Of a stretch of 64,000 nucleotides of DNA, positions 23,193 to 35,652 are shown in pieces. The stretch comes from Pegea sp. RAD2-039. Taxonomy: Eukaryota; Chordata; Thaliacea; Salpida; Salpidae. The DNA is taken from assembly GCA_034620365.1 (NCBI GenBank), contig JAQGEQ010000079.1, positions 310,001 through 374,000 of the forward strand, in the 5' to 3' direction. Position numbers and translations under genes: made by a program. The notes beneath the pieces are model-generated. The model ran no database searches, was not told where the DNA came from, and was given only the letters and a program-made list of their open reading frames with translations. Position 1 is the stretch's first letter, and the number at the start of each line of letters is the position of its first letter.

Positions 23193-25394
23193 CATAAATC
23201 ACATTCAATTACACATGTTGTTTTAATAATCTTATAATAAGATTGAGAGAACTGAAGATTGAAACTCTCATATGAATCATTTTATAATCATCTTGATAAT
23301 CATGTTAAAATTTATCTGTAGTTCTCTACTCCAAATTTCTCCTCTGGTATTTCCTCTGTAACCACAACGTTTTATGAAATACAGTTTAATTTACTTTTTT
23401 ATGAATTAATGTATCATATTTCAACTTGGTTATTAAAGTAGGAAGCACATACACGATTTCATATATTTTATGATGCAAAATGGTTTTTGTTAATATTTGA
23501 GAAATAAAAATTTTACTAATTTGAAGGTTTTAGAATTTCTATCTAACAAAAATAATTTTCTGAAGTTTTGATGAGCTGAAATTGAATCATATCTTCTTGT
23601 TTATCAATTGCATTCTTCAATAAGAATTATACATCTAATGAAAAGATTAGTTGCTAACATGTGTTCATTTTTAACCAAATATTTTGAATTTCCTTCAAAA
23701 CGATGACAGCTAATAAACAAAAGCATTTAATGAATGTTTGTGTTGAATTTACAAAATATTACTTTTAGTACAAAACCACTAACATGTTTAGAATTAGTTC
23801 ACCTGTCAAGTCATCAAACAAATGTTCTTACAAAGTTTTACTTTAATCAGTTCATCGTGTAGATAAGGTTTTGAAGGCAAATAATTAACTAATTAAAAGT
23901 TTGAAGTAGTCAGACAACTATGTAACCACGTCAGAACTTTGAATAAATCATGATTTACTTTATAACATTATTAAAAATGAAAAGTCAGGCTTTTTACAAA
24001 CTCTATATACTACTCTGCCAAGAAAACCACTTTTAGTTCAATTTGCTAGCTAAATCTGTAAAGTGCTTGTATCAAAAATTTGTATAAAATTTATACAAAA
24101 GGTAGCAAAATAAACAAACTACTTTTAGCACTTTTCTAAAGTATAGATAACTCACTGTTAAGTGCAAATTGTTTGCCTTCAATCATTCTGTTTCTCAATA
24201 TTTTCACAATTTTTCTTAAATAAACAAAATAAGGAACAACAAAAAATGCGTTTGTTAGAATTTAAATTGGTTGCTAGATGAAGCTGACCAACTAATACTC
24301 ATAAACAAAACTTAGAATTGAAATAAGCAATAGAAATTGAATCAAAAAACTAAAAATGTTGATAACAGCTCTAGAGACGAAAGATGAACTTTTTTCATCT
24401 GTCAAACACGTCGATAAAAGAATGGAGAAAGCTTTTACTAATATCTTCCATCTGCTGCTACTAATGAAAATTGATAACTTGAGAAAACTATATCTTAATT
24501 TTCTCCCTGTTTTAATTATCATAATAAAATTGAAAGAAGTAAAAAGCTTTTAACTTTTTGAAATCAAACCAGAAGTTTGCTTTCTTTTTAATGATGTCTC
24601 TACAATCAACAATTCAGACCAATTGGTTGTTTTTCTGGAAATATAATTCAATTTGTTGTTCGTAAAAACAGATTTGATCTGATGCAAAGAGATCTTAAGC
24701 ATCAGGACATTGATTGGGGTCACTTAATCAAGTTGTCAACTTGTGAAAGTATTTGTGATTTGTTGTAAATACTCTTACAAGCTCTGAATACGTTTCTTTC
24801 AAAATTTGATTATGCAAATGTCAATAACTTGAGTAATGACAGCAGAAAAAATAGATCTTTAAAAGATAAAGATCTTACAGATGAGATCCTACTCTAGTTA
24901 CGTCGGCTGACACATTTGCTCAATAAAGATTGTCAATTTTATTGCTTGCAAAACAAAAGACAATGAAAAGAAGAAAAAATGTGTTTTTTGATATAGAAAT
25001 GTGAAGAAAAGTTCAACCTACTCAACCACTGTTGTAGGTAAGCAGCTTGAAGTTGAGAAATTTGTAACAAAACATGCATCGGGCTTTGAAATCTCTTAGA
25101 TGGAAAATGCAATCTTACTGGTTGAAAATACAAGACGACAAAAAAAGCGAAAATGAGGAACTAAAAAATATCAATTATTATGTTTATATAAATGATAAAG
25201 TAGGAGGAATGCAATCTTATCTGAACCGGACTGCTAAGGTTAGTTTCCAAGGTTGTCTCTAATTTATTATCTGTTGTGACAAGGGTCACGTGATGTGTTT
25301 GCAATAAGCAACAAGTTATAGAGTAAGTTTATGGGGACATATTTGAATAAATACATGAAAAGATAAAAATATGAAGATGATAGAGATCTGATCT
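23193..25394. other. Intergenic between convergent genes; weak exon candidates
   Basis: Mostly AT-rich with no clear gene. Three plus-strand open stretches have somewhat coding-like composition: 24356-24553 (starts MLITALETKDELFSS), about 24671-24767 after an AAAAACAG acceptor (FDLMQRDLKHQDIDWGHLIK), and 25074-25237 ending in AAG|GTTAGT (LRWKMQSYWLKIQDDKKSEN). They could be pieces of a fast-evolving plus-strand gene, but I could not link them in phase and recognise no family. Confidence 0.25.
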
Positions 25395-27629
25395 TCATCT
25401 AGTGTTGTAGACTCGATAATAAAGAGTTTTGGATCTCCACAAAGAGTAGCTGTTATCGAATTTAAGCAAATAGATTCCTCTGCCTGGATATCGATGAGAT
25501 CCTGCATGTACTTCCACGTGGCAATCTCGACGATAAATAGGAACAATTTCATCAACAGCTGGATATGAGCTTGATCTTCCTCCAATTCGTCTTTCAGGAT
25601 CATTTATATCTGAAGATAAAGAAGATAAATGAATGATTGATTGATGAGAATTCAGTGATCACCATCATCTTCTTCATCTGTTTCTTCATCTGTGGTCTCC
25701 CCGTGTTGAACTGAGATGTAATTTTCATCCGTCTGTGTCCCATCACTCCATTCAAACATCACTCCAAAACCCAGATCGTAGCTATCTGATGCAAACTCCC
25801 AGAAGACATAAGACCCTTGATGAAGACATTAGTAGATGATGAAGATCCTTACTTCTAGCTCACCTTCTTCGTGAGTTGGGACACGAATAGTGACAACTTC
25901 ACCTCTTCCTATAACTAGCACAGACTCAGGATCCCTTTTGATTTGACTTTTGAACTCGACCAGTTGTGGTCTGGTCCAGACGGAGGCTTCAGCAATTTGG
26001 ACTTCAGCAGATTCTGCTGAGTTGATTAAATGTTGAAAATTAGCTGCTAATGATAGACACGTTTGAGAATCATCGTGTTAAGTAGTTTATATCAACTAAT
26101 TAGATCAATAAATGACAAAAACCTTCTGACTCATCCTCATCACTAGCTTGCTGTTGTTCTTGTTGTTTGTTTGGTTTGTTTTCTTCTAATTCAGCTTGCG
26201 AGGTAGTTGTGCTACTTTCACCAGTTTGTTGTTGTTGTTGCAACTGTTGTTGTTGTTGCTGTTGTTGTTGCATACACAACATTATGTATTGTTGGTAATG
26301 TTGTTCTTGTAACAACTTGATCAATTGAGCTTGCTAGAAGTAAGTTTCTTTCAGTTATATTCGTTTTGAAGCAAATGATTTACTTTTTCAGGATTTCCAG
26401 GATGTTGCTGAGCAGCATACTGCTGAAACTGGGCTTGTGTCTGCGTGTTTAGAGCTGTCATCAACTGCTGCCTACAAGTGAAGAGATAGTGAAGAAATGA
26501 AAATGAAAAAACAACATACTCACTTCTGTTTCTCTTGCTCTTGCTTCACTTTTTCTTCTTCCTCTTTCTGCATCTCAATCTTTTTCTTCTCCTCTTGCTC
26601 AGCTTGAATCCGGAGTTGCTCTTTGACACGTTCGGCTTCTTCCTCTTTTAGCCGAATCTTTTCCAATCTGGAAGTTATCAAATACTCAACATGACTTATA
26701 AACAAATAAGAAAGTGATGATAAACGAGTTTTAAAATTAGGCAGATAGCTTCTAAACCGCAAATATAAAAAAAGATTTTAGACTGACTACAGATCTAAGA
26801 TAGAAAAATCAATCAGTGAAAAAACAAAATTAATATTTAAAGACTGAAGCAAGGTTGGTGCGCACATTATCAAACCAACCTTTCATGTTCTTCTTTTTCT
26901 TTCTGATGAGCGGCCATAAATGGAGCAAATACTGGAACTGACTTGTTAAGTGTTTCAATAAACTTACGCCTTGCATCATTTGAAGACATATCAGCAAAAG
27001 AGTTCCACATTTTTCTGGATAGAAAATTACATTAGATTATTCAACAGATTAAAATGTTCTGTTTATTTTAACCTTCTGTCTCTTCCAAATACATCCAAAT
27101 ATCCAACCTCAGGTAGGCTTTTTTGGTTTGCATAAGGCCCAGATGAAACTTGCTTAGTTAGAGCAGCAAGATAAACCTTATCCTCATATTCTATAGTAAA
27201 AGTTCGCTTACCCTCATTTTCTAAAAAATGAAAAAAATAAATATTATAAAAAAAATTTTATTTACTTAAGAGGTGAACTAAAAAAAGGTTGTTAAAATTG
27301 AAAAATACTTTGACGTTTGTTCAAAGCTTATTTAGAATTAAAATAGTTACAAATTTTTATACCAAACTATTTGGCTAACTTCTAAATAATAAAATACCTT
27401 TATAAAATTTCATGGCCATTTTATAAGTTTCAAATAAAGAAAAGCTCCAATAATTTTCTTCATCAGCAGATTGTTGAATGACTAATGATTCATCTATTGC
27501 TTCATCTTCACATGTTTTTCCAGATACTGAGGTTGGTTCACCTTTCTCTTGAGTTAACTTTGGTGGACTTACATCACTTTCAATATTCAAATCACCTAAT
27601 TTGTTACTAACATTTGAAATTTCAGCCAT
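25395..27629 (-). CDS. ACBD3: ACBD3 / GCP60, Golgi acyl-CoA-binding and GOLD-domain protein
   Basis: Nine exons in phase: 27629-27398, 27220-27073, 27014-26880, 26667-26524, 26471-26384, 26333-26123, 26016-25864, 25815-25663, 25609-25395; 492 residues (human about 528). An acidic N-terminus precedes an acyl-CoA-binding domain ([13 protein letters not shown], then [20 protein letters not shown] and [12 protein letters not shown]). Then comes a charged coiled coil ([20 protein letters not shown]), a Gln-rich region with a polyQ run ([20 protein letters not shown]), and a C-terminal GOLD domain ([43 protein letters not shown], and the end [12 protein letters not shown]). ACBD3 sits on the Golgi through giantin, binds PI4KB and organises Golgi membranes. 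The match along the whole length makes orthology very likely. The gene is convergent with the Polycomb-like gene. Confidence 0.95.
26230..26272 (-). repeat. CAA/CAG microsatellite encoding polyglutamine in ACBD3
   Basis: A run of CAA codons with a few CAG, interrupted by Leu, encodes about 14 glutamines in the Q-rich segment between coiled coil and GOLD domain. Plus-strand sequence is repeated TTG. Vertebrate ACBD3 also has a Gln-rich stretch here, so this is an expanded version of a normal feature. Confidence 0.85.
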
Positions 27630-28911
27630 TTTTCTAAATTTAAATTTCTCTCATGATTGTTAAAACCACCAATATAAATAGAATAAAAAGAGAGAGCAAT
27701 CTCAATCGTTTATCTGCTAAACTACAAACCAGCTACTTTTCTTAGCATATTTTTATTCATTATAGATGACACAGTCAATTTCTATAACCTATGCGCAGAG
27801 AAAACCATTGCACACATGCGTATAGTGAAAAAAAATAAAAACACAAACATGTAATTGGCCATCAAAATGTTCAAAGAGAGTCTGTCTTATGAAAAGTTCT
27901 TAACGTCATGAAAATGCTATCAGTCTTTCTGACTATCATGTCAAATAAAGTAAATATCTCATTTTTAGTCGATAACTTTTAGAAGAAAAACAAAAAGATT
28001 ATTTTAAAAATAATATTAGCAATACCCCCAAAAAAATAAAAATAACTTCTGGGCGTCTATCAATCTGTAAAATAATTGAAATGCCCATACTGAAGTATAG
28101 CAACAAAATGAGCAAAAAGCAATCAAACTATTCTAAAAATGATAAAAGGCTATGTTTTAAGACTGACTTATAAAAAGGCACTTCAATAAATGATAACATC
28201 AGTTACTATAATCAAATGTTAAAAGCTTGTACTATATTAAATATAATAAAGTTTAATCAATGATTATATTATATACAATTAAATTATAACTTTATTATTG
28301 TTAGTTCACTAAACATAAATCAAAAAAAAATTGCAATTATTTTGATATATAGAGAAAGTACTGCTGTAGATTCAATACTGATGAAACAAGTACAAATTTT
28401 ACAAAAAATATCTACAATTCTACTTTTTAAATTTTATTATACATTTACTGATAAGTGAAAAGATAAATATTCCAGAATTAGTAACAAGTCAGGAAAATGC
28501 TTGCTTTAATAAAGTACAAAAAATTTAAGTAATGTAGACTGTTGCTTCTAGTTTATCTTTATTATGTTAAAAATGGCTTCAAATTACAAAAACTAAACTA
28601 AAAGTTAATCAAATTAGAAGCTATAATAGTTATGGCTTTGCATCAATCAAAATAATAATTACTGCAAATACATTTGATATTTAAATACATGTTAACTTAA
28701 ATAAATGCTTCTTAAATGTAAAAAGAATGCTAGGGTACTATCTAATGTAAAGAAATAATGTTGTGAAATTTGAATATAAACTTCTAATTGTATTAGATAA
28801 TAGAAATATCATAAGTAATCAATTGAGGTTAACCATCAACATTCTGTGTAGTCTAAGGTCCCAAAAAAATAGAAACTTTTACTTCAGCAAAAAATATAAA
28901 AGATTTTAATT
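27630..28911. other. Intergenic between ACBD3 and ZnT7
   Basis: AT-rich; it must contain the ACBD3 promoter (right of 27629) and the 3' UTR of the zinc transporter. No core element or polyadenylation signal stands out. Confidence 0.5.
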
Positions 28912-30087
28912 TTACAAAGCAGAAAAATCTAATTGTACATATAACTGCCGTACACCAGCTTGTGCATATATACTATGAGCTTGACTTTGGATATACATAG
29001 GACTTGCATTTGCAGCAATTTGAACTTTAATAGTTCCAACATATACATCTGAACACAATGTCCAAAAATGGGGTTCATGAATTCGATAAACACCTTCCAA
29101 TTGCATCATCCGTTGATGGCATTCATGTAATTTATGATCCAAGCCTTCAGGTGTTCTTTGCATCAATACACCTACTGAGCTTTTTAATAATGGCCAAACA
29201 CTTAATGAAATTAGAATACCAATCATCATTGAGCATATTGGGTCCGCAATCATCCATCCGAAATAATGCATCAATAATGTTGAGACAATAACACCAGCAC
29301 TACCTAATGTATCTGCCAGAATGTGTAAAAAGACACTATGTAGGATCTGTTTCTGGGAGGCATCTGAGCCATGATGGTGGTCATGTCCATGATGACCATG
29401 ACCATGGTGGTCATGGCCATCTCCATGATGGTCATGCCCATGTCCATGATGGTCATGACTATGTCCATGGTGGTCATGCCCATGTCCTTGGTGGTCATGA
29501 CTATGTCCATGGTGGTCATGACTATGTCCATGGTGGTCATGACTGTCTCCATGGTGGGAATGTCCATGAGAATGATCATGTCCATGAGAATGACCATGGT
29601 GACCATGTCCATGAAAAGCGAATATACCAACCATATTTACAATAAACCCAAGAATAGAAACAACCAATAATCTTTCATGCTTCACTTCAGGGGGTTCAAC
29701 AAGTCTTTCAAGAGCTTCAAACATAATGAAAAAAGCAATGAAGAAAAGAAATAAAGCATTTACAAAACCTGCAAGTACTTCTGCTCGTACATATCCATAA
29801 GAAAACCTATCATTAGATTTCCAACGAGATACAACAGAAGCTGCAAGACCAGCAAGTAAAGCTGTACAATCAAAAAACATATGAAAGGCATCAGATATTA
29901 AACCTAAGCTATTGCTCCATATTCCCCAAAACAATTCAACAAATGCAAAAGAAAGGTTTAAACACAAGAAAAAGAAAATGTTTCTTGAATGTGAATCATT
30001 GATAATATTTAAAATCCAGCCTTTAATTTTAGCAAAATAACTAAGCCCAGGCTTTGCTTCTCCGTCTTTATTTGATAAAGGTAACAT
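28912..30087 (-). CDS. SLC30A7: Zinc transporter ZnT7 (cation diffusion facilitator)
   Basis: A single uninterrupted exon of 391 codons. The N-terminus (MLPLSNKDGEAKPG) and TM segments closely follow vertebrate ZnT7: RNIFFFLCLNLSFAFVEL in TM1, SDAFHMFFDCTALLAGLAAS in TM2 with the zinc-site His and Asp, and HILADTLGSAGVIVSTL in TM5 with its His and Asp. A His-rich loop spans about residues 158-245 between TM4 and TM5, and the cytosolic domain ends GVRQLYVQLDFSAL. ZnT7 exchanges cytosolic Zn2+ for H+ into the early secretory pathway, supplying enzymes such as alkaline phosphatases. The His loop is longer than in human and is built on a DNA minisatellite. The gene has no introns although its neighbours are heavily spliced, which suggests retroposition or complete intron loss; the frame is intact. 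Confidence 0.96.
   Translation of the reverse strand: MLPLSNKDGEAKPGLSYFAKIKGWILNIINDSHSRNIFFFLCLNLSFAFVELFWGIWSNSLGLISDAFHMFFDCTALLAGLAASVVSRWKSNDRFSYGYVRAEVLAGFVNALFLFFIAFFIMFEALERLVEPPEVKHERLLVVSILGFIVNMVGIFAFHGHGHHGHSHGHDHSHGHSHHGDSHDHHGHSHDHHGHSHDHQGHGHDHHGHSHDHHGHGHDHHGDGHDHHGHGHHGHDHHHGSDASQKQILHSVFLHILADTLGSAGVIVSTLLMHYFGWMIADPICSMMIGILISLSVWPLLKSSVGVLMQRTPEGLDHKLHECHQRMMQLEGVYRIHEPHFWTLCSDVYVGTIKVQIAANASPMYIQSQAHSIYAQAGVRQLYVQLDFSAL
29362..29620 (-). repeat. His-Gly-His minisatellite in the ZnT7 loop
   Basis: A tandem array of an 18-bp-scale unit (on the minus strand CATGACCACCATGGACATAG and variants) encodes repeated His-Asp-His-His-Gly-His-Ser/Gly. The array keeps all three frames of both strands open, which produces spurious long frames here. 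It probably arose by unequal exchange or slippage and may vary in length between individuals. Confidence 0.9.
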
Positions 30088-30277
30088 TTCAATAACAACA
30101 AAATGTACTATAAAATTTTGATGAACAATTTAATCCTTTCTTATTGATTGAAAAAATTATAAAAGAACCCTAAACAACGAGTATGGTTAAAAGCTATAAC
30201 AGTATATTATAAATGAATTATATAAACAAAATACAAATAAAACAATATACTATACTTAATAATATTTAAGCATGTTT

Positions 30278-30415
30278 GTTAGTCTTTTCTAGACTAGTTT
30301 ACTAAGATTTATTGATGGAATAAACCTACTGTAAATACCAAAAAAATAGTTACTACTTATTTTATCCAGAAAATTTTCTAAAAATCCATAAATTATAACA
30401 TAGTTTTAAGAATCA
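30278..30415 (+). repeat. Interspersed repeat, copy A
   Basis: Matches 31305-31435 in direct orientation. Shared blocks include TTTTCTAGA-TAGTTT, CTACTGTAAATAC, AGAAAATTTTCTAA and TAAATTATAACATAGTTT. It contains no coding frame and no tRNA-like boxes. Confidence 0.7.
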
Positions 30416-31304
30416 TAAAGCAAAAAAGACTCAATCATATCAAATTTAATAATTAAGTAATATATATTATCAAATAGAAGATGTTTATAAAGTATTATTC
30501 AATTTCAAGTCAGTTGTAAAAGGTAACATAACTTTAGTTTGTTACATAATCAGTTAGTTCAAAGCTATAAGATTATAAAAATTATAAAAAAGTTACCTAT
30601 GAAAATAATAATAGATGATATAATATTATATATATATATAACACAATATCTAAAAATAAAATATTTTAATATATTTATGAGCAGTTGAATATAACTTACT
30701 TTTTATCAAATCATCTATAATTAGAATTATACAAAGTCAATAAAAACATTATTTTGAAAAAAATCAATCTTAATAGTTACATTAAAGTAAAAATAATTGT
30801 TATGGTAAAAACTTTTTTTAATCAAGGATATAACAGCAATAAAATGAATAATAAATCTTAAAAACTAACAAAACATTAGAAATGTTTAAATATAAAATAG
30901 TTGAAACATATTTTTAAAACATTAAAGGTTACATAAGTCAAAAGTATAATTTAATCAAATATAATCAGGATATAAAATTAACAAGTTTAAGAAATATCAT
31001 GACTAGATTACTGGTATATAGGCAAATCTATATAATTTTCATAATTATTAGATTATAAGATTAAACATAATATATTTTAAAAATCAATATATTTACAGCT
31101 AATCTTTGTCACGAGAAATAAAGTTGAATCACAAGTATTCCAAACTTAAATCTTAGCATACAAGTTTTGTCACTAATGTGAAATATATAATTTTGATTAA
31201 AGGATAATTCATCTGCTACATAAAGCAAAAATGTTAATGCTTCCAATTTTAAATTTGTTTACATTTTATCTGGATGAAACCTTAACTAATTTGGTTTAAG
31301 ATTG

Positions 31305-31435
31305 TTTAAGTTTTTCTAGATTAGTTTGCTGAGATTTATCGACGGAAAAAGCTACTGTAAATACAGAAAAAGCAGTTCTCACTAATTTTATCAAGAAAAT
31401 TTTCTAATAACTATAAATTATAACATAGTTTAAAT
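31305..31435 (+). repeat. Interspersed repeat, copy B
   Basis: Partner of 30278-30415, about 1 kb downstream, roughly 80 percent identical by eye. It could be a short non-autonomous element or an old local duplication. No terminal inverted repeats or target-site duplications were recognised. Confidence 0.7.
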
Positions 31436-33054
31436 ATAAATTTGTCACTTTTATCGACACGTCAAAACGAAGAAAAAAAAGTCAGTGAAGCGAGAAAATC
31501 AACTCTAAACAAAGCTAGTAATGACCACTAGGATAAAAATAAAGCTTTAAACGTATACAATCATATTAAGCTCTATGTTAAAAATAAGATTGATAAGAAA
31601 ACTAATTAAAAATCTATATAAATACTTTAATACTACTTGGAGTTTTATGTTCATAAAATTAAGTTTTAACAGATTGTATTGACTACAGGAAGTTTTTAAT
31701 ATGTTTTGAAAAGTACTATCATCATAACTCCATATTTGACATTATACTGAAGTTAAATATATCTTATTAACTTTTTGTAGTTTTACATTCTACAATTTTT
31801 TTAAGAGTTGTACTTACAGCAAGGCATAAAGAGAGTATAAAACTAAGGGTTAACAGAATTATAAAGAAACAAGAGTCCATGTTTATATCAATTAATTAAT
31901 GACACATTTCGTAAACTTTTAGTTGAAAAATGTTATGAACAAAAGATAAAGTTTCTTTGTTTCTCTTGCAGTAAAATGAACAATAAAAAAATCACTTTTT
32001 AATTCAAAATTTCTAAAATTCGTACTTGGCCGAGCTAAGTAATCGTAAAATTTCCATTAATGTCGATGGACAAAAAGTATGAGTTAATTGCCGAAATCAT
32101 TTCTTTCCGTAGTTATAATAAATGAAATATTTTAATCGATAATATATTTATAGATTGGGTAAAACTAAATTATACAAAGAATAATAGTGCGAAAAATTAC
32201 AAAAAGAAAAACATCTTAGATCTTTTTATTTAAGTAGTGGCTAACTTAATTTAAGATTATCATTTTTACCCTATTAAATGGAAAACTACAGTTCTTGTAA
32301 ATTTTTAAATGATTAGATGCAAGTTGATTGATACTTTTATTAATATCGGATGATATGAATAAAATTTGAAATTATGCGGTGATCCGAAAACTTTAATTAA
32401 AATCTAACTCTATCAATTTACTACCTTAGTTTATAAAATTATTTGGCAAATAGAATTAATTCTTTATCTAATAAAATTATTTTTGACGTATATATTTGTA
32501 GTTAGTGGTCTAGGGCGAGTAGGCTCACGAAGTAGTCGAAGGAAGCGAGTACAGTACCCCAAAAATATTTGATAGATAATATAGCTCATTCATAAAATAG
32601 TCACCTACTAAGATTGATGTAATATTTTTATTTGAAACAATTCTAAGACTTGATCGTTATTATATTGTTCATAGAAACATAATATTAATACCTCATAATA
32701 AAAAGTGATAGATTATAGCAACTGCATAAAATTTGAATTGTTAGTATATGACCATATCCAATCAGCTTTTCTTTACATTTTAATATATATAAAAAAGTAA
32801 CAGTTTAAAAACGTAGTCATTTACCATTAGACTATTTAAATAATAAATTGTCCTTAACAATATTCAAATATTAAATATTCGTAATTTTTAAGATTCGACA
32901 AAATTAATTTAAGATGTTGTGCGTTTCTTTGCTAAATAAATGCAATTAAAGAGATTTCAATGAAAATAAGTTGATACATTCAAGATTTGTATTTCAATAT
33001 TTGATAAGAAAAAGAGGTTTAAATAAGATCAGTAATAACAAATAAAGTTTTGTT

Positions 33055-35652
33055 TCAGTCTTCAGGATATAAAATACGCATCGCAGGTCTCATATGATAT
33101 AAAAATCCATCAAAAAAATCGAAATAATCCAAAATTTGGGAATTTTTTACTCCGGAATGACGTTTAGCTAATTGCAAGTCATCTTGTGATACATATTCAC
33201 GTTTATCACCATCAGTGAGTAATAAATAATGTGGTTGAAGTTTCCAGTCCTAAATTTAAAGAAAAAACTGATTAAAAGTTTTAGCAATTAATAATTAAAG
33301 ATAAGAGATATGTTTGATCGTATATTTGTAGATAAAGATCTACAAATCAAAGAGTTTAGAAAATAAATAAACAATTGCTAAAAATTACTTTATACAAGCA
33401 AATAAAAAGTAATATCAATAATACATAAATAAACTTGTTTTAAGAAGCTTTAAAATGATACTTGTAGTAGCGATTTTGTAAAGTAGAAATGTTTAAAAGA
33501 TCAAATGACAATCGAATTTAATAAAATAAAAAATTGATCAAACAGTAAAAGTCAAGTGGGAAGTAATAAACAAATTTAAAAAATATAACAAGCTTTCAGA
33601 AGCCACAAGAACTTTTTCAATTTAAGTAATTGAAACACAAACTATATAATCACCTCAACTCTTCCAAAATTTTGTTCATTGATCCAATCTTTAGGAGCAA
33701 TACAACTTTCATCCCACCCAATAACAACACCTAAATATCCTAGCTTCTTATGATGTAGGACTTGTCCTAGGCGGAAGTTGAGATGTTTTGGGCGAGGAGT
33801 CCTTACAATAGGAGCAGCTACCAGATGTAAATAAATTTTGTTAATTATTTGAAGTTGATTTTTTATCTAAAAAAAATTAAGATGTTTGTTTCAAAATATC
33901 TAAAGGATCAAAATTTAAAAATTGATTTTTAAAAACATGACTGAAATAAAATAGCTGAAATATTTGTCTTTTCATTTTGTCACTTATTTTGTTACTTTGT
34001 ATTTTTGATTCATAATTTATATTTACTTTTTGTAGTGTTCTTATATTAATGATGTTAATCTATGGTAATAAAGACACTTTCATTATTTGTTTCATATTGT
34101 TATGTGTTCGTTATAAGAGCTATATAGTTTGTCATTTGCAGCCGTGCGTTGAAATAAATACAACTTAAATTAGCTACTGGAGTTGGCAAGTTTATTTTCT
34201 ATTTTGTGGTAATTTCAGTGTTTTTCTATCAACAACTCAGTTAAAATAAATTAAAATTAACAGAATGCATAAAATGATTTCTATAAAATTGTAAAGATTT
34301 ATTTACATCGCGAAAAGTTCAATGAAAAATCTTCTTTTATTAGCTACTGTTCTCTTTCTAATTTTAATTCTTTTAGATATATCTAACCACAAAAAGTAAC
34401 AATATTTAAAAAATAGAAAATGTAGCCAGTTACCTGCAAAGTAACCTTTGTTATTTTGAAACTTGAATACTTCAACTGCAACACTTTCTTCAACTTTCAT
34501 CTGAGACTTTCTTTTTTTCTTGAAAACAAATAAAAGTCATCTAATTGATTCACAATCATTTTCATCAAAAGTACAAGAATAGAAAAGTTTTACTGTCGCT
34601 ACTGTCAACTGAATATGGTTTAGCAGCAGTAAATTTCACTTTGATATTTGCATAACAATTATATGATAATTTACTTTCGATGTGCTAACAAACAATATAG
34701 AAAAATATTTCACAAATAGCTCCATATATCACTTGATTAATTTAAAAAGCTCAAACACTAACTTTGTTAATTTTTATCTGAATAAACTTTTGAAAGTGAT
34801 TTTACTTTCAAGACAATGAATAGGTAAAATAGATGATAGTATATTTTAAATGACATAATTTCTTCAAAAAAAGAAGAACTTAGTCATTTATTTACTGACT
34901 TCAAAATGCCCCAAAATCAATGGACTTTATAAAAAAACAATTTAATCAAATTATAATCAATAGTTTAAAAATAATTTAGTTGACATTAGTTTGTAAAAAA
35001 ATTGAATTGATGATAATAATCATAACTTTTTATACCAATTAGTTCAATTAACAAATTGATTAGCAACCAAACAGTGCAGGGCTTATAACAATATTTGCTC
35101 GAGTTCTGTGAGTGGCAGTATTTTGCAATGATAGGTTTGTAAATACTAAATGAGTAGCAAAATGATAATTGTTTGTTCATCAACTCATAAAAACATCTTT
35201 TAAAGGAGCCAATCTTGATTAGACTAATACTTTGTGCTACAAATATATTTATAAAACACTTACAGATATATGAACACTTTTGATTTTTTGTATCAATAGC
35301 TTCAACATTTCTTTCATATTTGGCATTTCAAACTCCTTAACTTTAGTCAGCAACCTAAAAAGCAAATTGACCTTCAGAACAAAAGATTTGATAAATAAGA
35401 AATTCTTAACATTAATATTTGAGTAAAGAAAGTATCACTATTTGATTTATTAGAATTTTCATCAAATTAAAAATAAGAAATATACAAAAATTGATCTCTT
35501 GTTAAATTCGAGATAAACCTGTTGATAGAAGTTAAACGAGAAACTTCATTATCATTTCCAGTATACTTTGATAAAAAGTATTGTGATGGTAATGCAATTA
35601 CAATAAGTAAAAACTGAAAAGCTTGAGCTCGTGTCAGTCGAAGCAGTAGCAT
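33055..35652 (-). CDS. Membrane-anchored YccV-like (HspQ / hemimethylated-DNA-binding-like) domain protein
   Basis: Five exons in phase: 35652-35519, 35354-35264, 34518-34434, 33817-33654, 33249-33055, coding 222 residues. The N-terminus has a hydrophobic stretch at about residues 8-28 (FQFLLIVIALPSQYFL) preceded by Arg, fitting a signal anchor or mitochondrial/ER targeting. A basic helical linker follows (FEMPNMKEMLKLLIQKIKSV, then KKRKSQ). The C-terminal about 110 residues are a YccV-like domain: FRLGQVLHHKKLGYLGVVIG, WDESCIAPKDWI, HYLLLTDGDKREYVSQDDLQ, and the end MRILYPED. In animals the same fold occurs at the C-terminus of FBXO21, and in bacteria as HspQ, which is tied to proteolysis. 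The cellular role of this stand-alone anchored form is not known to me. No F-box is present. The domain call is strong; function is open. Confidence 0.82.

Larger units (their letters stand above)
30088..33054. other. Intergenic with a diverged repeat pair
   Basis: Very AT-rich. Apart from the repeat pair listed separately and a TA microsatellite at about 30628-30642, I see nothing with coding potential. A short GC-richer stretch at 32505-32565 does not resemble anything known. Confidence 0.55.

Noticed and set aside
29304..29670. Several long open frames on both strands across the ZnT7 His loop
   Set aside because: They are shadows created by the minisatellite, which lacks stop codons in all frames. 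They are low-complexity Met/Thr/Val or His/Gly/Val strings without support.
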